Shown: one piece after another, positions 1-6,906 of the stretch
Layout of the letters: each line of letters opens with the position of its first letter
Numbering within the stretch: position 1 is the first letter of the stretch
Assembly: GCA_037137575.1 (NCBI GenBank)
Contig: JBAXKB010000046.1
Location: 1-8,404 of the forward strand
Origin: UBA5976 sp037137575
GTDB lineage: Bacteria > Actinomycetota > Actinomycetes > S36-B12 > UBA5976
Direction of reading: 5' to 3'
Length of the DNA stretch: 8,404 bases
Program-made: the position numbers and the translations under genes
Notes under the pieces: model-generated
The model's input: the letters and a program-made list of their open reading frames with translations, nothing else
What the model was told of the DNA's origin: nothing
Databases searched by the model: none

Positions 1-1766
1 TAAAGAATCGCATCTGGAGTTATTTCGGTCGCGAACTTCATCCACGAACTGCGGCCATGGTGCGAACTGCCCAAAGTGTGGATTGGGTGATCGTTCGCAA
101 TGAAGTTGAAGCACTTCAGCTTGAGTACGAATGGATTAAAGAACATGATCCAATGTTCAACGTGCGCTTTCGCGACGATAAGTCGTACCCATACCTTGCT
201 GTTTCGATAAAGGACGAGTTCCCGCGCGTATTTATCTACCGAGGGATTAGGCGCAAGGGGATTAAGTACTTTGGGCCATTTGTGAAAACTTGGTCTATTC
301 AAAACTCGCTCGATCACCTACTGCGTGTTTTCCCGGTGCGCAGTTGTACCTCCGGTGTTTTTCGAAACGCAAAGGCATCGGGCCGGCCATGTCTGCTCGC
401 AGACATCAAGCGGTGCAGCGCTCCGTGCGTTGGCCGAATTGATGAAGCAGGCCACAAGCAGATAGTCCAACAGCTTTCAACATTTATGTCAGGCGAAACC
501 AAAGAGATTATGCGCGACATCGCCACACGGATGCAGCAAGCATCAGATGCGCAAGATTACGAACGCGCGTCGGTATTGCGCGACGACCTGGCAGCACTTG
601 AAGCGGTTAACCAAAAGAGCGCAGTGGTGTTCACGGTAGAAACAAATGCCGACCTAATTGCAGTGGCCAATGACGAATTGCAATCTGCGGTTCAGATTTT
701 CCGGGTGCGCGCTGGGCGAATAGTTGGCCAATACGGCTTCATTATGGAAAACCCTGTGGAGTCCACGCCAAACTCCCTGATGGTCGATGCCCTGATGCAT
801 TTGTATCAAGATGCAGCGCCAGGCGAGATAACCACCGAAATTCTGGTGAACATCGAACCCGATGATTTACAAAGTGTTGAAGAGATTCTAAGTGGCGTGC
901 GCGGGGCAAAAGTGAAAATTCGGGTACCCGAACGCGGAGACAAACGAACTCTGCTCGAAACGGTTTACGAGAATGCGCGGCAAGCACTGGTGTCGCACAA
1001 GAGCAAGCGTTCAACAGATTTGGTTACCCGCTCGCAAGCGCTTGCTGAAATTCAACAAGCGCTCGACTTAGACGACGCGCTTTTGCGAATTGAATGTATT
1101 GACGTGTCGCACATTTCAGGCTCAGACGTTGTGGCATCACTGGTGGTATTTGAAGATGGTCTGCCTAATCGCAAAGAGTATCGACATTTCATCATTGAAA
1201 ACCCGCGTGACGATACGGCCTCGATCCATCAAGTTGTTACCCGCAGATTTGCCAAACACTCAGAGTCAGAAGTGGCTAGGCGCTACAAACCGTCACTGCT
1301 AGTAATCGACGGTGGTTTACCGCAGGTGAACGCGGCGGCTAGAGCGCTTGCCGAAGTTGGCGTTACGAACTTGCCTGTGGTTGGGCTGGCCAAGCGCATG
1401 GAAGAAATCTGGCTGCCAGCTGCGCAATATCCAGTGGTGTTACCACGCACCAGCGAAGGGCTGTTCATGCTTCAGCGCCTTCGCGATGAAGCACACAGAT
1501 TCGCTATTAACTTCCACCGCGAGAAACGCTCGAAGTCCATGATTGATAGTGTGCTCGACGACATCGCAGGGCTCGGCCCAACAAAGAAGAAAGCACTTCT
1601 TAACAAATTTGGCTCACTTAAAAAGATGTCACAAGCAACGGCCGAAGAGCTTGCGCAAGTAAAAGGCATCAACTCGGCACTAGCCGACGTTATCGCGCAG
1701 ACACTTTCGAAAAACAGCGGTGACGTTGCCGTGAACATGACAACAGGCGAGATAATTGAATTATGA
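1..1766 (+). CDS. uvrC: UvrABC system protein C (excinuclease subunit), 5'-truncated by the window edge
   Basis: UvrC makes both incisions around a DNA lesion after UvrA/UvrB damage recognition in nucleotide excision repair. The reading frame is open back to base 3, where KNRIWSYFGRELHPRT matches the end of the GIY-YIG domain. ATG 57 is therefore internal, and about 40 N-terminal residues, including the GIY-YIG tyrosines, lie outside the window. Numbering from that Met57 codon: the 3'-nuclease metal-binding Glu is E16 (RNEVEAL). Four cysteines, C97, C112, C120 and C124, fit the UvrC iron-sulfur cluster spacing. A UVR/UvrB-interaction helix pair lies at about 150-185. The RNase H-like 5'-nuclease has its DDH triad at D349 (CIDVSH), D418 (VIDGG) and H480 (DEAHRFA). 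A helix-hairpin-helix DNA-binding region occupies about 497-552. All visible catalytic residues are intact. The stop overlaps the rapZ start by four bases (ATGA). Identification is secure. Confidence 0.97.
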   Translation, partial: KNRIWSYFGRELHPRTAAMVRTAQSVDWVIVRNEVEALQLEYEWIKEHDPMFNVRFRDDKSYPYLAVSIKDEFPRVFIYRGIRRKGIKYFGPFVKTWSIQNSLDHLLRVFPVRSCTSGVFRNAKASGRPCLLADIKRCSAPCVGRIDEAGHKQIVQQLSTFMSGETKEIMRDIATRMQQASDAQDYERASVLRDDLAALEAVNQKSAVVFTVETNADLIAVANDELQSAVQIFRVRAGRIVGQYGFIMENPVESTPNSLMVDALMHLYQDAAPGEITTEILVNIEPDDLQSVEEILSGVRGAKVKIRVPERGDKRTLLETVYENARQALVSHKSKRSTDLVTRSQALAEIQQALDLDDALLRIECIDVSHISGSDVVASLVVFEDGLPNRKEYRHFIIENPRDDTASIHQVVTRRFAKHSESEVARRYKPSLLVIDGGLPQVNAAARALAEVGVTNLPVVGLAKRMEEIWLPAAQYPVVLPRTSEGLFMLQRLRDEAHRFAINFHREKRSKSMIDSVLDDIAGLGPTKKKALLNKFGSLKKMSQATAEELAQVKGINSALADVIAQTLSKNSGDVAVNMTTGEIIEL

Positions 1767-2632
1767 CCACGCATGAGCCACTAGATGTCTTGTTGGTTAC
1801 AGGCATGTCAGGCGCAGGTCGCACAACAGCAACCAAGGCACTTGAAGACCTCGGTTGGTACACAGTGGATAACATTCCATCAACTCTGATCGTTGATGTT
1901 ATTGAAACACTTAGCCATCAAGCTGGCGTTAAGAAAGTCGCTATCTCGGTTGATGTTCGCGGCGGTTCACAGTTTGATGAATTGAAAGTTGCCTTGGCAC
2001 AAATCAAAGAGCATGGCTATCCACTGCGCATTGTGTTCTTGGAAGCTGGCGATGAACCTATTGTGCGCCGCTATGAATCTTCGCGTCGGCCACATCCGCT
2101 GCAACGCGAACATCATTTACTAGAAGCAGTTGCGGTAGAGCGCGGACTACTCGGTTCACTTCGAGCTAAAGCAGATCTAGTAATTGATACGAGCAACTTG
2201 AATGTGCACGATTTGCGCAGGGCCATCGAGAATGCTTTTGGCGACGAATATTCGATGACACTGCGTGTTTCAATTTTGAGTTTTGGCTTTAAGTACGGAA
2301 TTCCAGTTGACGCCGACTTAGTTGCTGACATGAGATTTTTGCCCAACCCATTTTGGAATGAAGCATTGCGCGAACACAGCGGCCAAGATCAAGATGTAAG
2401 TGCCAACGTTTTAGGACAACCTGAAACCGAAAAGTTCTTAACCAACTACACCGAATTAATTCAGATGGTTCGTGAAGGCTATTTGCGTGAAGGTAAGCGC
2501 TTTGTCACCGTGGCCATTGGGTGCACAGGCGGTAAGCATCGCAGCGTGGCTGTGTCTGAAGAACTATCGCGTCGGTTGAACGCTGCAGACATTGAAACTC
2601 GAGTAGTTCATCGAGATTTAGGTCGCGAGTAA
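1763..2632 (+). CDS. rapZ: RapZ/YvcJ-family nucleotide-binding protein
   Basis: This is a P-loop protein of the RapZ (YvcJ/YhbJ) family. In E. coli RapZ is an RNA-binding adaptor that directs decay of the small RNA GlmZ and so tunes glucosamine-6-phosphate synthesis. Bacillus YvcJ hydrolyses ATP/GTP. The role in actinobacteria is not settled. Length (289 aa) is normal for the family. Visible parts: Walker A-like loop GMSGAGRTT at 14-22, with Arg in place of the usual Lys; EDLGWYTVDNIP at 28-39; Walker B-like ISVDVRGG at 61-68; RRPHPL at 108-113; and the conserved C-terminal domain with RFLPNPFW (191-198), GCTGGKHRSV (253-262) and the terminal VVHRDLGR. The start overlaps the uvrC stop as ATGA. 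Only a weak, distant Shine-Dalgarno-like AGGCGAG (1745-1751) precedes it, so translation is probably coupled to uvrC. The stop directly abuts the yvcK start. Confidence 0.96.
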   Translation: MTTHEPLDVLLVTGMSGAGRTTATKALEDLGWYTVDNIPSTLIVDVIETLSHQAGVKKVAISVDVRGGSQFDELKVALAQIKEHGYPLRIVFLEAGDEPIVRRYESSRRPHPLQREHHLLEAVAVERGLLGSLRAKADLVIDTSNLNVHDLRRAIENAFGDEYSMTLRVSILSFGFKYGIPVDADLVADMRFLPNPFWNEALREHSGQDQDVSANVLGQPETEKFLTNYTELIQMVREGYLREGKRFVTVAIGCTGGKHRSVAVSEELSRRLNAADIETRVVHRDLGRE

Positions 2633-3601
2633 ATGAACACATCTCCAGTGCGTCCACCTAATGTTGTGGCGCTTGGCGGTGGTCATGGTTTGGCCGCATC
2701 ACTTCGCGCACTGCGGCAAGTAACTGCGCACTTAACCGCAATTGTGGGCGTTAGTGACGATGGCGGCAGTAGTGGCCGATTGCGCCAACAGTTTGACGTA
2801 GTTCCGCCCGGCGACTTGCGCATGGCTTTGGCGGCGCTTTGTGGTGACGACACCTGGGGCTCAACCTGGGCTCGCGTACTTCAACACCGATTTAAAAGCG
2901 ATGGCGATTTAGATGGCCACTCGCTAGGCAACCTGCTAATCACCGCGTTGTGGCAAGAAACTGGCGATGTAGTGGCCGGCCTTGATTGGGTGGCCAAGCT
3001 TTTGGATGCACAAGGTCGGGTTTTGCCACTTAGCACCTCCCCGCTAGATATCGAAGCCACCGTGGTCGATGCCAATGGGCAGCGCCGCCAGATTCAGGGG
3101 CAATCTAAAATTGCAGTAGTTACCGACCACATCGAAGCCATCAGGCTCATTCCCGAGACCCCAAATGCTTGCCCTGAGGCGATCGATGCTGTGATGCAGG
3201 CGGACGTTGTGGTTTTGGGTCCAGGTTCGTGGTTTACCAGTGTTTTGCCGCATTTTTACCTGCCCCAGATGGCCGAGGCGCTGCACACCACTCGGGCTAA
3301 ACGGATTTTGGTGCTCAATCTTCAGCCACAAACTGGTGAAACTCACGACTATCAAGCGGTGCATTACCTGCGCGACTTGGCCGATGCGCAACCAGAATTT
3401 CGGGTGGACTTGGTGCTAGCTGACGACCAGTTAGTGGCCAACCAACACATCGTTACTGAGGCAGCCGGCGTGATTGGCGCGCAAGTTCTATTCGGCCAGG
3501 TGGCCAGCGACGACCCACCATTTGATCGTCATGATGCAAAAAAATTGGCTAGTTTGTTCCGCTCGGCCCTAAAACATGGCAATATTGACTCATGGCAATG
3601 A
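2633..3601 (+). CDS. yvcK: YvcK/CofD-like gluconeogenesis and morphogenesis factor
   Basis: This is a cytoplasmic protein of the YvcK (CofD-like) family. In Bacillus, YvcK binds UDP-sugars and is needed for normal cell shape on gluconeogenic carbon sources. The mycobacterial counterpart, CuvA, is linked to cell-wall synthesis. Length (322 aa) is typical. Visible motifs: Rossmann-type ALGGGHGL at 13-20, SDDGGSSGRLR at 41-51, PPGDLR at 58-63, GHSLGNLLI at 95-103, GPGSWFTSVLP at 196-206 and LVLNLQPQTGET at 226-237. Together these outline the ligand-binding cleft. The ATG follows the rapZ TAA with no intervening base and there is no strong ribosome-binding site, which suggests termination-reinitiation from rapZ. 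The 3' end overlaps whiA by 10 bases. Lying beside gap/pgk/tpiA fits a link to carbon flux, but that is inference. CofD itself (2-phospholactate transferase) is less likely because of the rapZ-yvcK-whiA context. Confidence 0.96.
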   Translation: MNTSPVRPPNVVALGGGHGLAASLRALRQVTAHLTAIVGVSDDGGSSGRLRQQFDVVPPGDLRMALAALCGDDTWGSTWARVLQHRFKSDGDLDGHSLGNLLITALWQETGDVVAGLDWVAKLLDAQGRVLPLSTSPLDIEATVVDANGQRRQIQGQSKIAVVTDHIEAIRLIPETPNACPEAIDAVMQADVVVLGPGSWFTSVLPHFYLPQMAEALHTTRAKRILVLNLQPQTGETHDYQAVHYLRDLADAQPEFRVDLVLADDQLVANQHIVTEAAGVIGAQVLFGQVASDDPPFDRHDAKKLASLFRSALKHGNIDSWQ

Positions 3602-4572
3602 CAGACGCGGTTAAAGACGAACTCGGACGTCTGCCGAGTAAAAAAACTTGTTGCCGAAAAGCCGAGGTTTCTGCGATTGCGCGCTTTGCTGGGCGAATCA
3701 TTTCTGAAGATGGCCAGATAAGAGTTGAGTTCGAACTCGATACTTTGCAGGCGGCGCGTCGCTTGGCCAAAGACTTCGAAGAAATCTACGGTCACAAATC
3801 CCACATCAACCGCATCGAGGGTTCGGGTCTGCGCAAAGGTAGCCGACACGCCGTTGTAATCAGCGAAGAAGCGGCTAACTTAGCCAAACAGGTCGGCATG
3901 GTTGATGGCAGTGGGCGAGTGATTCGCGGTATGTCGCCCCAGGTTGTGAACGGTCCGCTTTGCGATGCTGAGGCCGCTTGGCGTGGCGCATTCTTGGCGC
4001 ATGGTTCACTTACCGAACCTGGTCGATCTTCGTCACTAGAAATTTCTTGCCCCGGCCCTGAAGCCGCACTTGCTTTAGTTGGCAGTGCGCGCAGATTAAA
4101 CATTGTTGCTAAAGCGCGTGAAGTTCGCGGGGTGGATCGTGTTGTTATTCGCGATGGCGATGCCATCAGCGCTTTACTTACTCGCCTTGGTGCGCATCAG
4201 TCAGTTTTAGATTGGGAAGAGCGCCGCATTCGTCGCGAAGTGCGTGCCACGGCAAACCGCCTGGCCAACTTCGACGATGCCAATCTGCGTAGGTCAGCCC
4301 GCGCTGCGGTGGCAGCCGGAGCGCGTGCTGCGCGAGCCATCGAGATTTTGGGCGAGGAAATACCTGAACACTTGCTAGAAGCGGGCAATTTGCGGGTAAC
4401 CCACCAGCAGGCCAGTTTGGAAGAATTGGGCGCCTTGGCCAGCCCACCAATGACAAAAGACGCTATTGCTGGGCGAATTCGCCGACTTTTGGCTATGGCC
4501 GATAAACGAGCCAGTGAACTGGGAATTCCCAACACTGAAGCGGGCCTCACACCTGACATGTTAGATGCCTAA
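3592..4572 (+). CDS. whiA: WhiA-family transcriptional regulator (sporulation/cell division)
   Basis: WhiA is a DNA-binding protein. In Streptomyces it works with WhiB to activate genes for sporulation septation, and in Bacillus it influences division and chromosome segregation. At 326 aa the length is normal. The N-terminal half is a degenerate LAGLIDADG homing-endonuclease fold without nuclease function; its best motif is CDAEAAWRGAFLAHGS at 124-139, followed by the highly conserved TEPGRSSSLE (141-150) and VRGVDRVVIRDGDAI (178-192). The C-terminal helix-turn-helix domain covers about 220-312, including ATANRLANFDDANLRRSA (219-236) and ASLEELGALASPPMTKDAIAGRIRRLLAMADKRA (274-307; only its ends are diagnostic). 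I chose ATG 3592 because MAMT...VKDE matches the usual family N-terminus. ATG 3598 would instead give a 4-base ATGA overlap with yvcK. No clear Shine-Dalgarno sequence is present, so translation is likely coupled to yvcK. It is the last gene before a probable terminator. Confidence 0.97.
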   Translation: MAMTDAVKDELGRLPSKKTCCRKAEVSAIARFAGRIISEDGQIRVEFELDTLQAARRLAKDFEEIYGHKSHINRIEGSGLRKGSRHAVVISEEAANLAKQVGMVDGSGRVIRGMSPQVVNGPLCDAEAAWRGAFLAHGSLTEPGRSSSLEISCPGPEAALALVGSARRLNIVAKAREVRGVDRVVIRDGDAISALLTRLGAHQSVLDWEERRIRREVRATANRLANFDDANLRRSARAAVAAGARAARAIEILGEEIPEHLLEAGNLRVTHQQASLEELGALASPPMTKDAIAGRIRRLLAMADKRASELGIPNTEAGLTPDMLDA

Positions 4573-4596
4573 CACCCACTAGGATTAAGTAGTGCT

Positions 4597-4644
4597 GCAC
4601 CGGCGCAGCGCCCTAGTCGTCGACTAGAGCTCGCGGTGCTTTTT
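4597..4644 (+). terminator. Probable intrinsic terminator or attenuator after whiA
   Basis: A long imperfect stem begins with GCACCG (4597-4602), which pairs with CGGTGC (4634-4639). It continues past one bulged base with CG/CG (4604-4605 with 4632-4633) and AGC/GCT (4607-4609 with 4629-4631). It closes with an apical hairpin CTAGTC/GACTAG (4613-4618 with 4622-4627) and a three-base loop. Five T residues follow directly (4640-4644). This is about 17 base pairs plus a U-tract, as expected of an intrinsic terminator ending the uvrC-rapZ-yvcK-whiA unit 25 bases after the whiA stop. If gap is read from further upstream it could act as an attenuator. The pairing was found by eye, with no folding energy computed. 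Confidence 0.6.
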
Positions 4645-4671
4645 GCTCCGCGAAATCAGAAAATCTGTATC
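4643..4671 (+). promoter_or_regulatory. Weak candidate promoter for gap-pgk-tpiA
   Basis: Between the putative terminator and the gap ribosome-binding site, TTGCTC (4643-4648) and TGTATC (4666-4671) are 17 bases apart. Each matches only three of six consensus positions. The main argument is positional: a strongly expressed glycolytic unit downstream of a terminator needs a start in this short gap. A small inverted repeat CAGA-AAA-TCTG (4657-4667) lies within the spacer and -10 region and could be an operator half-site pair. An alternative -10 box, TAGGAT, lies at 4580-4585, upstream of the hairpin. Confidence 0.22.
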
Positions 4672-4699
4672 AGCAGACTTATTTTCGTAGGAGAATCGC

Positions 4700-5704
4700 A
4701 TGACCGTGCGCGTAGGTATTAATGGTTTTGGTCGAATTGGCCGTAACTTTTTCCGTGCAATCCAGGCATCAGGTGCCGACATTGAAGTAGTAGGTATTAA
4801 CGACCTAACTGACAATGCAACTTTGGCTCACCTTTTGAAGTACGACTCAATTCTTGGTCGTTACCCAGCAGAAGTAACTTTCACTGACGACGCACTTGTC
4901 GTTGGCGGCAAAACCATCGCAGCACTTTCAGAGCGCGATCCAGCAGCATTGCCTTGGGGCAAGCTAGGCGTTGACATCGTTATCGAGTCAACTGGCCACT
5001 TCACCGATGCAACAAAGGCTGCAGCGCACATCGCCGGCGGCGCCAAGAAAGTAATCATCTCGGCTCCAGCGAGCAACGAAGATGTAACCATCGTTATGGG
5101 TGTGAACCACGAGTCATACGACCCAGCGAACCATCACGTGATTTCAAACGCATCTTGCACCACAAACTGCTTGGCGCCAATGGCTAAGGCAATCCACGAT
5201 GCATTCGGTATCGATCATGGCCTTATGACAACAATCCACGCTTACACCAACGATCAGGTAATCCTAGATTTCCCACACAAAGATCTACGTCGTGCGCGCG
5301 CAGCCGCAACCAACATGATCCCAACCACAACCGGTGCAGCAAAGGCGATTGCCCTAGTAATGCCAGAGTTGAAGGGCAAGCTTGATGGTTACGCGATGCG
5401 TGTTCCAGTCCCAACAGGATCAGCAACGGATCTAACCGCGGTTCTTGGTCGCTCAGTGACCAAGGAAGAAGTTAACGCTGTAGTCAAGGCTGCTGCTGAG
5501 GGTGCTTTGAAGGGCTACCTTTCATACACCGAAGATCCAATCGTGTCATCAGATATCGTGACCGATCCTTCATCATGTATTTTCGATGCATCTCTAACCA
5601 TCGCGATGGGTAACACCATCAAGGTTGTTGGCTGGTACGACAACGAATGGGGTTACTCAAACCGTCTCGTTGACCTAACCAACTACATCGCTGCTTCGCT
5701 GTAA
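4700..5704 (+). CDS. gap: Glyceraldehyde-3-phosphate dehydrogenase, NAD-type (phosphorylating)
   Basis: This enzyme oxidises glyceraldehyde 3-phosphate with NAD and phosphate to 1,3-bisphosphoglycerate in the cytoplasm. At 334 aa it is full length. The Rossmann loop is NGFGRIGR (8-15). Asp35 after the second strand favours NAD over NADP. Catalytic Cys153 lies in ASCTTN (151-156) and the general-base His180 in TTIHAYTNDQ. The S-loop DFPHKDLRRARAAA follows at 190-203; Pro192 in the S-loop also fits an NAD enzyme. WYDNEWGYSNRLVDL near the C-terminus is the usual family ending. The start is preceded by a good Shine-Dalgarno GGAG (4690-4693) six bases upstream. Codon use looks optimised: 11 of 13 proline codons are CCA, unlike the mixed use in uvrC, consistent with high expression. 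It heads the gap-pgk-tpiA unit, and pgk starts five bases after its stop. Confidence 0.98.
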   Translation: MTVRVGINGFGRIGRNFFRAIQASGADIEVVGINDLTDNATLAHLLKYDSILGRYPAEVTFTDDALVVGGKTIAALSERDPAALPWGKLGVDIVIESTGHFTDATKAAAHIAGGAKKVIISAPASNEDVTIVMGVNHESYDPANHHVISNASCTTNCLAPMAKAIHDAFGIDHGLMTTIHAYTNDQVILDFPHKDLRRARAAATNMIPTTTGAAKAIALVMPELKGKLDGYAMRVPVPTGSATDLTAVLGRSVTKEEVNAVVKAAAEGALKGYLSYTEDPIVSSDIVTDPSSCIFDASLTIAMGNTIKVVGWYDNEWGYSNRLVDLTNYIAASL

Positions 5705-5709
5705 TCACT

Positions 5710-6906
5710 ATGGCAATCCGCGGAATCGATGAATTAGACGTTGCTGGCAAAACCGTTTTGGTCCGTAGTGACTTAAACGTGCCACTTGATGGCAGCACAA
5801 TCACCGACGATGGTCGCATCAAGGCGAGCATTCCAACAATTAAGGCGCTTTTAGATAAGGGCGCCAAGGTTGTGGTTTTAGCTCACCTTGGTCGGCCAAA
5901 GGGTGAACCAGAAGCAAAGTACTCACTTGCACCAGCAGCAACCCGCTTAGGGGAGTTACTTGGCGCACCTGTGGCACTTTCGCCAGTTACCAGTGGCCCT
6001 GGAGCTGCTGCAACTGTTGCCGGAATCGACTTCGGTCAGGTAGCAATGCTAGAAAACGTGCGTTTTGACGCACGCGAAACCAGCAAAGTTGCCGAGGAGC
6101 GTGCTGCCCTTGCTGCTGAATGGGCACAGCTTGGCGACCTGTATGTGAGTGACGGCTTTGGTGTGGTGCACCGCGAACAAGCATCGGTTACCGATCTTGC
6201 GCGCGCATTGCCACACGCTGCGGGCTACTTGGTTGAGGCCGAGACAAAGGTATTCACCAAAGTGCTTACTGATCCAGAGCGTCCGTACGTTGTTATCTTG
6301 GGCGGCTCGAAAGTTAGCGACAAGCTTGGTGTTATCAAGAACTTGTTGAAGTCTGTCGATCGCCTCATTGTTGGCGGCGGTATGGCTTACACATTCTTGG
6401 TGGCTCAGGGCTACACAGTTGGTAAGTCACTTCTTGAAGTTGATCAGGTTGAAACGGTTAAAGGTTTAATCGAGACCGCAAAAGCCACTGGTGTTGAACT
6501 AGTTCTGCCGGTTGATTTTGTAATCGCTGATGATTTCGCACCTGATGCCAACACCCAGATTGTTGCTTCGGATTCAATTCCAGACGATTGGGAAGGTTTG
6601 GACATTGGTCCAGCAACCCGCGAACTTTTCATCAGCAAACTTGCTGATGCAAAAACCGTTGTTTGGAATGGTCCACTTGGCGTATTCGAAATGCCAGCAT
6701 TCGCTGAAGGTACTCGCGCAATTGCCGAGGCAATCACCAAAGTTGATGGCATGACAGTTGTTGGCGGTGGCGATAGTGCTGCTGCTGTGCGTCTGCTTGG
6801 CATTGACGAAGCTGGCTTTAGTCACATTTCAACTGGCGGTGGCGCAAGTCTTGAATTCCTTGAGGGCAAAAACCTTCCGGGTATCGCTGTACTAGAGGAG
6901 AACTAA
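5710..6906 (+). CDS. pgk: Phosphoglycerate kinase
   Basis: Pgk transfers the acyl phosphate of 1,3-bisphosphoglycerate to ADP, giving 3-phosphoglycerate and ATP, and is the second step of this unit. The 398 aa length is standard. Substrate-binding N-domain residues visible are RSDLNVP (19-25), R36 in DGRIKAS, HLGRPKG (59-65), R118 in ENVRFD and R155 in VHREQAS. The nucleotide-binding C-domain shows LGGSKVSDKLGVI (197-209), GGGMAYTFL (222-230), NGPLGVFE (320-327), GGGDSAAAV (352-360) and the ISTGGGASLEFLEG hinge (373-386). DGFGVVHR in place of the more common DAFGxxHR is, as I recall, usual for actinobacterial enzymes. The start gives the expected MAIRGIDELD N-terminus. No purine-rich ribosome-binding site is visible just upstream, so initiation probably depends on ribosomes finishing gap. 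The stop abuts tpiA. Confidence 0.98.
   Translation: MAIRGIDELDVAGKTVLVRSDLNVPLDGSTITDDGRIKASIPTIKALLDKGAKVVVLAHLGRPKGEPEAKYSLAPAATRLGELLGAPVALSPVTSGPGAAATVAGIDFGQVAMLENVRFDARETSKVAEERAALAAEWAQLGDLYVSDGFGVVHREQASVTDLARALPHAAGYLVEAETKVFTKVLTDPERPYVVILGGSKVSDKLGVIKNLLKSVDRLIVGGGMAYTFLVAQGYTVGKSLLEVDQVETVKGLIETAKATGVELVLPVDFVIADDFAPDANTQIVASDSIPDDWEGLDIGPATRELFISKLADAKTVVWNGPLGVFEMPAFAEGTRAIAEAITKVDGMTVVGGGDSAAAVRLLGIDEAGFSHISTGGGASLEFLEGKNLPGIAVLEEN

Noticed and set aside
57..59. ATG 57 as the true start of uvrC
   Set aside because: The frame is open upstream to base 3 and encodes conserved UvrC residues (SYF, LHPRT) before this Met. The gene is cut by the window edge.
3598..3600. ATG 3598 as the start of whiA, giving an ATGA overlap with yvcK
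   Set aside because: Possible, and only two residues shorter. The ATG at 3592 matches the MAMT N-terminus usual for actinobacterial WhiA, so it was preferred.
3961..4011. LAGLIDADG-like motif suggesting a homing endonuclease or intein
   Set aside because: WhiA proteins carry a degenerate LAGLIDADG fold as part of their normal architecture. The gene has no inserted intein and no extra length.
3792..4166. Open frame (124 codons) antisense to whiA
   Set aside because: The sense strand is an intact, highly conserved whiA. The antisense product has Ser/Arg/Pro-rich composition typical of a shadow frame.
4553..4585. CTGACA (4553-4558) with TAGGAT (4580-4585) as a gap promoter
   Set aside because: Both hexamers are good matches, but they are 21 bases apart, too far for a normal promoter, and the start would lie upstream of a terminator-like hairpin. 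Kept only as an alternative in the gap leader finding.
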